22,079 bases of DNA from Candidatus Moranbacteria bacterium GW2011_GWE1_49_15 (lineage in GTDB: Bacteria > Patescibacteriota > Minisyncoccia > Moranbacterales > GWC2-37-73): assembly GCA_001003855.1 (NCBI GenBank), contig LCPX01000008.1, forward strand, positions 1 to 22,079, given 5' to 3'. The notes beneath the pieces were generated by a model. It did no database searches and was not told the origin of the DNA. It saw only the letters and a program-made list of their open reading frames with translations. The position numbers and the translations under genes were made by a program. Positions 18,841-22,079 of the stretch are shown here, one piece after another; the stretch's first letter is position 1, and every line of letters starts with the position of its first letter.

Positions 18841-18865
18841 TTTTGGTTTTCTTGCGCGGTTGCGC

Positions 18866-19282
18866 CTATTTGAAAGGGGATGACTTGTGGCATCGCTGGA
18901 CAAAATCTTCCGTCACGCGAAGCTTGCCGTCTTCGCCCATAACGATCCAGCCTCCTCCCACCGGTGTCATCGGATTAAGATTCCCATCACCGATTTCCTT
19001 GAGAAGAGTTGGCGGCACTTTGCTGGGCGTGACATGTTCCGGATGGATCAGGCGGTTGAACCTGAATCCGTCCTGGTGCTTGTGCGAGTAGAAGGCGTCG
19101 AGATCCTCGTAAACGAACGGAGCCCATCCCTCGCCTTTTTTCTGAAAGAATCGGACGATCCAGCGCGCAGATTCCTCCGTGTCCCAATCATCGAACGCTC
19201 CTATGAAAGGTCGCTTGAGGTTAATCATCTCAGGCTGGATGGGAAAACCCTTCGGATTTTCTATAATCCTGCTTTTTGACAT
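18866..19282 (-). CDS. hypothetical protein, reverse strand
   Basis: 138 aa, with AAAGGAG 7 nt before ATG. No export signal. The protein is rich in Trp, Pro, Phe and Gly (FIGAFDDWDTEESARWIVRF, GEGWAPFVYEDLDAFYSH, PVGGGWIVMGEDGKL). It has an alternation of beta strands and turns, with several His (SHKHQDGF, IHPEHV) that could bind a metal, but no known motif. It has a fully consensus promoter (19355-19383) and its own terminator. It lies just after CutA1 copy E in the same orientation as NlpC after copy B. Not recognised. Confidence 0.8.
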   Translation of the reverse strand: MSKSRIIENPKGFPIQPEMINLKRPFIGAFDDWDTEESARWIVRFFQKKGEGWAPFVYEDLDAFYSHKHQDGFRFNRLIHPEHVTPSKVPPTLLKEIGDGNLNPMTPVGGGWIVMGEDGKLRVTEDFVQRCHKSSPFK

Positions 19283-19354
19283 CTCGTCTCTCCTTTGAAA
19301 TGGGCCAAGAGGCCGTTAGGGAAGGTGCTTTATCGGATTGATATCCAATTATAT

Positions 19355-19383
19355 ATTATACTCCCAAATAATGTAAATGTCAA
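19355..19383 (-). promoter_or_regulatory. consensus promoter of the 18866 gene
   Basis: On the minus strand, TTGACA (19378-19383), a 17-nt spacer and TATAAT (19355-19360): both boxes perfect. It is divergent from the promoter at 19401-19429, with 17 bp between the two -35 boxes. Confidence 0.92.
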
Positions 19384-19400
19384 GGGGTGCCACAGGTGGA

Positions 19401-19448
19401 TTGACTTATCGCATAAAAGGTGCTATAATTAACTTTCTAGTACCTTTT
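19401..19448 (+). promoter_or_regulatory. consensus promoter with inverted repeat over the -10
   Basis: TTGACT (19401-19406), a 17-nt spacer and TATAAT (19424-19429). The arms AAAAGGTGCTA (19415-19425) and TAGTACCTTTT (19438-19448) form a dyad spanning the -10. The element aligns with 16647-16695 and keeps pairing despite changed bases. Confidence 0.85.
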
Positions 19449-19463
19449 CAACATTTTGCAGGA

Positions 19464-19484
19464 CCCCGTCCCTTCGGGACGGGG
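19464..19484 (+). other. leader hairpin of the 19543 gene
   Basis: CCCCGTCCC/GGGACGGGG, a 9-bp perfect GC stem with loop TTC, in the untranslated leader and not followed by T's. It is likely an mRNA-stabilising or processing stem. Confidence 0.6.
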
Positions 19485-19542
19485 AATTCTAATGGCGGAC
19501 CGACCGAAAAACGGCGGTACCAAAGCCAAAAGGAGAATGGAA

Positions 19543-20115
19543 ATGAGGCCTATCAGATTGTATCTTGATGCAAGCAAGGATGGAGACGGAGAGAAATCAT
19601 TTTTTGGTCACTACATGCACAAGCAGGATAGCGGTGTTTTTGTGGGAAAGCTCTATGTGGATTTGGAGCTTATGATTTTTCTCCGCACACCGGTCTCTGA
19701 TCCGCTTCAGGCTAATCGAATCCTGGATGATGTGCGTATTGTTGGGGCCTCTATTTCGGGAATCATTCTTCACGAGTCGTTCGCATCGACAAAAGATGAA
19801 GATTTGTTTTGCGAAAAAGGCGGAACATACAGCGGCCCGTATCATTATTTCACGATATGGAGCAATAACCCCAGGACGTTGTTGCAGTTTCTGATCAGGT
19901 TTTATCCGGAATTTACCTTGAAGGAGTTGCCGGAAAAGGCTAGTGGTTACCGCAAGATCGATCTCGACCTCAACCGCCCGACCCTTTGGGATGTCCTCGG
20001 GAACACCTTTCCGCGGATTCGCAAATTGATCCACTGGGTTCTTGGAACTTTGCGGAAAATCGCTGGTCGCATCGAAGCGCTCTTCATTGAGTGCATAAGG
20101 CCGTTCCAGCATTAA
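19543..20115 (+). CDS. hypothetical protein
   Basis: 190 aa from ATG 19543, chosen because AAAGGAG is 7 nt upstream; ATG 19492 in the same frame would add MADRPKNGGTKAKRRME. No signal peptide. The N-terminal half has strand-like hydrophobic segments (YVDLELMIFL, VRIVGASISGIILHESF). The C-terminal third is amphipathic and basic, with DLDLNRPTLWDVLGNTF and LIHWVLGTLRKIAGRIEALF, which could lie on a membrane. The DLNRP motif is shared with the unknown gene at 15161. Its promoter resembles that of the 16743 gene. Not recognised. Confidence 0.8.
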   Translation: MRPIRLYLDASKDGDGEKSFFGHYMHKQDSGVFVGKLYVDLELMIFLRTPVSDPLQANRILDDVRIVGASISGIILHESFASTKDEDLFCEKGGTYSGPYHYFTIWSNNPRTLLQFLIRFYPEFTLKELPEKASGYRKIDLDLNRPTLWDVLGNTFPRIRKLIHWVLGTLRKIAGRIEALFIECIRPFQH

Positions 20116-20121
20116 TTTAAA

Positions 20122-20158
20122 ACCCCTTTTCGGCGCAGCCGGGGAGGGGTCGTTTTTT
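20122..20158 (+). terminator. rho-independent terminator of the 19543 gene
   Basis: ACCCCTTTTCGGC pairs with GCCGGGGAGGGGT (several T-G pairs) around loop GCA, then CGTTTTTT. Confidence 0.85.
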
Positions 20159-20208
20159 ATTGAATTTCTAATATCCCAGTCTGCCTTCGGAGGATTACGT
20201 AACAACGG

Positions 20209-20229
20209 CGGGTTTTCGACCCGTTTTTA
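20209..20229 (+). terminator. second hairpin with T tract
   Basis: CGGGT/ACCCG with loop TTTCG, followed by TTTTTATTTT. Between it and the previous terminator is a CGGAGG motif without a start codon, possibly the remains of a tiny gene. Confidence 0.6.
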
Positions 20230-20254
20230 TTTTGCCAAAAAGTAGGTTTTTTAT

Positions 20255-20307
20255 GGCTCCATGGAGCCTGTTTTAGTATTGACAAATATTAAATTATGTG
20301 CTACAAT
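20255..20307 (+). promoter_or_regulatory. promoter of the SPFH gene with an upstream palindrome
   Basis: TTGACA (20279-20284), a 17-nt spacer and TACAAT (20302-20307) preceded by TGTGC. A 14-bp perfect palindrome GGCTCCATGGAGCC (20255-20268) lies 10 bp upstream of the -35, a possible activator or repressor site. Confidence 0.85.
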
Positions 20308-20379
20308 GGACTGTTTGTGAAATATCAAACCGCCATTGTGGCGCAGTACCTTAAACTCAAGCAGACAAGGGAGGAAAAC

Positions 20380-21309
20380 ATGTACGGAGATCGTTACGAC
20401 GAAGGCATTTCGTGGATTACCATCCTGATTTTCAGCGGTGCCGGCCTGGCCATTTTGGCCTGGTTGTCGACAAGTATCGTCATCGTGCGCCAGAAGACGG
20501 CCAAGGTGATCGAGGTTTTCGGCAAATTCAGTAGCGTCAAAAACGCTGGCCTGAATCTTAAACTGCCGTTTCCGATTGCCAGCGTCGCCGATGAAGTGAG
20601 TTTGCAGATCAGGGAGCTTAAGGAAGACATCGTGGTGAAGGCCGCTGATAATGCTTTCTTGAAAGTTCCGGTGAAGGTGCAGTTCCGCGTCATCCAGGAT
20701 AAGGTGGAGCAAGCTTATTATGAGCTTGCTGATCCAGAAAGCCAAATCAAGTCCTATATTGTGAACACGGTCCGCAGTAAGGCTAATACGATGGACATGG
20801 ACCAGATTTTCAAATCCAAGAATGAATTCGAGGGCGAAGTCGAGACCTCTCTCAAAAAGACCTTCGAGGGCTATGGTTATGAAATCGTCAACGTTCTCGT
20901 CGACGATCCGCAACCCAGTGATGAGCTTCGCAAAGCGTTCGATAAGGTGCTTGCCGCTCAGAGAGAGAAAGATGCTGCCCAAAATTTGGCTGATGCCAAA
21001 CGGATCAAAATGGTCGGTGAGGCAAATGCCGAGGCTGAAAGTCTCACAATCAAGGGCAAGGCTTTTAAGACTTTCCGTGCGGACATCGCTGACGGCAACT
21101 CCGAAGCCATCAAATCTTTCCTCAAGGACATCGAAGGGCTGGAAGCCAGGGATGTCCTGAACTTCTTTGCCGGAGTGGATACGCGCGATGCGATCCGCGA
21201 CGCCTCTGCTAATCCAGGCACGCTTATTGTCGTTCCGGCCAACTATGCCGGCGATGATGGGAGGAGTATCGCCCTGGTTAAAGCGCTCATGGCCGAGACG
21301 AAGAACTAG
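20380..21309 (+). CDS. SPFH / band 7 domain membrane protein (stomatin-prohibitin type)
   Basis: 309 aa from ATG 20380 with GGGAGG upstream; a longer frame to 20296 lacks an initiation signal. One N-terminal membrane segment (about 11-33, WITILIFSGAGLAILAWL) leads into the SPFH domain: VRQKTAKVIEVFGKFSSVKN, GLNLKLPFPIASVADEVSLQ, then VPVKVQFRVI and the helix DELRKAFDKVLAAQREKDAA, typical of the coiled coil after the domain. The family forms large ring or cage oligomers that organise membrane microdomains and regulate proteases. The C-terminal Ala-rich segment is normal. It has its own promoter and terminator. Confidence 0.93.
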   Translation: MYGDRYDEGISWITILIFSGAGLAILAWLSTSIVIVRQKTAKVIEVFGKFSSVKNAGLNLKLPFPIASVADEVSLQIRELKEDIVVKAADNAFLKVPVKVQFRVIQDKVEQAYYELADPESQIKSYIVNTVRSKANTMDMDQIFKSKNEFEGEVETSLKKTFEGYGYEIVNVLVDDPQPSDELRKAFDKVLAAQREKDAAQNLADAKRIKMVGEANAEAESLTIKGKAFKTFRADIADGNSEAIKSFLKDIEGLEARDVLNFFAGVDTRDAIRDASANPGTLIVVPANYAGDDGRSIALVKALMAETKN

Positions 21310-21349
21310 TTTTAATCTCGACAAAGAAAGTTTGCTAAAATACAAAAAG

Positions 21350-21390
21350 AATCCCCTTGCGGCATTGTTTCGCAAGGGGATTTTTATTTT
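21350..21390 (+). terminator. rho-independent terminator of the SPFH gene
   Basis: AATCCCCTTGC/GCAAGGGGATT, a perfect 11-bp stem, followed by TTTATTTT. Confidence 0.93.
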
Positions 21391-21403
21391 CCACGGAGGA
21401 TTT

Positions 21404-21439
21404 ATGAGCCACTGTTTTTATTTTTCGGTTCCGTGGTAA
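21404..21439 (+). CDS. possible 11-codon ORF
   Basis: GGAGG 5 nt before ATG, encoding MSHCFYFSVPW. It is too short to assess. The Shine-Dalgarno sequence right after a terminator is the only reason to list it; it may be a remnant of a gene start. Confidence 0.2.
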   Translation: MSHCFYFSVPW

Positions 21440-21477
21440 TATTCAGGCAAGGATAAATCAATAATTTTCACGATGAT

Positions 21478-22079
21478 ATGCAAGAAAAGGTGTACTTCAA
21501 AACCAGCAACGATGTGAATTTGTGCGGAGTGCTTTCCAATCCTACTGAGGGCACGGAAAATCCGGTGGTCATCCTTTGCCACGGGTTTTCGACGAGCAAG
21601 GACAGTTTCACGAACGTCACGTTGGAAAACCTTCTCAATAAAGCGGGGATTGCGACTTTTCGTTTCGATTTTTTCGGACACGGTGAGAGCGAGGGAGATT
21701 TCGAGAACATAACGGTTTTGCAGGGCGTCGAAGACATCCTCAACGCGCATCGGTTTTTGGAATCGCTGGGTTATGGGACGATCGGGCTCGTCGGTTCGAG
21801 TTACGGCGGGGCGACCGCGATTTTGGCGGCCGTGAAACTACCTGATCTTTTCGCGCTGGCCCTCAAATGTCCGGTTTCGGATTATGAAGAATTGGAAGTG
21901 GAAACGAAAGGATCCTTGAGGATTAAAAAATGGAAAGAGGAAGGATTCGAGGAATATGAAAGCGGCGACGGCAGGAAATTGAAACTCAGTTATGCGTTTT
22001 TCGAGGATTTGAAAAGCAACAACGGACTGGAAGTCGCTCGCGAGATCTTGGCGCCGACTTTGATCGTGCACGGCGACGC
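21478..22079 (+). CDS. alpha/beta hydrolase, 3' end cut by the window
   Basis: 200 codons are present without a stop. The oxyanion-hole motif CHGFSTSKDSF and the DFFGHGESEGDF turn are followed by the nucleophile elbow GLVGSSYGGATA (Ser in GSSYGG). LIVHGD at the end is where the catalytic Asp region begins; the His is outside the window. The fold is that of serine aminopeptidase/S33-like or acyl esterase-type hydrolases; the substrate is unknown. ATG 21478 has no Shine-Dalgarno sequence, unlike the SPFH gene before it. Confidence 0.9.
   Translation, partial: MQEKVYFKTSNDVNLCGVLSNPTEGTENPVVILCHGFSTSKDSFTNVTLENLLNKAGIATFRFDFFGHGESEGDFENITVLQGVEDILNAHRFLESLGYGTIGLVGSSYGGATAILAAVKLPDLFALALKCPVSDYEELEVETKGSLRIKKWKEEGFEEYESGDGRKLKLSYAFFEDLKSNNGLEVAREILAPTLIVHGD

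Noticed and set aside
20251..21375. Reverse ORF of 374 codons opposite the SPFH gene
   Set aside because: Shadow of a gene with clear SPFH motifs, promoter, Shine-Dalgarno sequence and terminator on the forward strand.

Overview
The window reads as a chromosomal segment of a small-genome bacterium of the Candidate Phyla Radiation (Patescibacteria, Parcubacteria/Moranbacteria type). This placement is inferred, not proven. It rests on a short-form HrcA, a stand-alone S23-type four-helix-bundle protein, paired secreted proteins with the 'EPTVAPPGG.IGAPINTG' signature after the signal peptide, A-rich SD-less leaders on the housekeeping genes, and intergenic repeats of the kinds TAGGTTTTAGG and GAAATTGGAAATTG. 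TGA is used as a normal stop, so the recoded-UGA lineages are unlikely.

Layout. 1-820: a promoter, a structured and terminated RNA of about 300 nt that I could not identify, and a doubtful small ORF. 823-2924: an anchored low-complexity protein and two paralogous secreted fibre-like proteins. 3080-5882 (minus): cysS, an S23/four-helix-bundle gene and a CorA-like transporter. 5982-6227: yidD. 6324-7537: one apparent transcription unit of four small Cys-rich proteins that I do not recognise, from a promoter-like box with a 24-bp palindrome to a strong terminator. 7556-11478: the heat-shock locus hrcA-grpE-dnaK, controlled by a near-perfect CIRCE element on a sigma-A promoter. 11537-11906: a promoter, a class II tRNA with anticodon AGA, and an aberrant class II tRNA-like gene with anticodon GAA. 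12160-13785: an AT-rich gene for a membrane-anchored coiled-coil protein with an Mrr-type nuclease domain.

13775-18765 is the most unusual part. Six copies of the 3' end of a cutA gene (C-terminus of the CutA1 divalent-cation tolerance protein) lie between short gene modules: Nudix + phosphoesterase; an unknown protein; NlpC/P60 (reverse strand); an unknown small protein; Nudix + Nudix + HD hydrolase. Most copies lack a start codon and the rest of cutA, and all of those with an intact end stop at the cutA stop codon. This looks like a cassette array, or the trace of repeated insertion or duplication at the cutA 3' end. No full cutA and no recombinase gene is visible in the window.

18866-22079: an unknown reverse-strand gene and an unknown forward gene driven by divergent consensus promoters, an SPFH/band-7 membrane protein, and the start of an alpha/beta hydrolase cut by the window end.

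A cross-cutting pattern: housekeeping and Nudix/HD genes have no Shine-Dalgarno sequence, whereas nearly all the unknown or accessory genes (6395-7473, 15161, 16743, NlpC, 18866, 19543, 20380) have a strong GGAGG, and most also have their own promoter and terminator.
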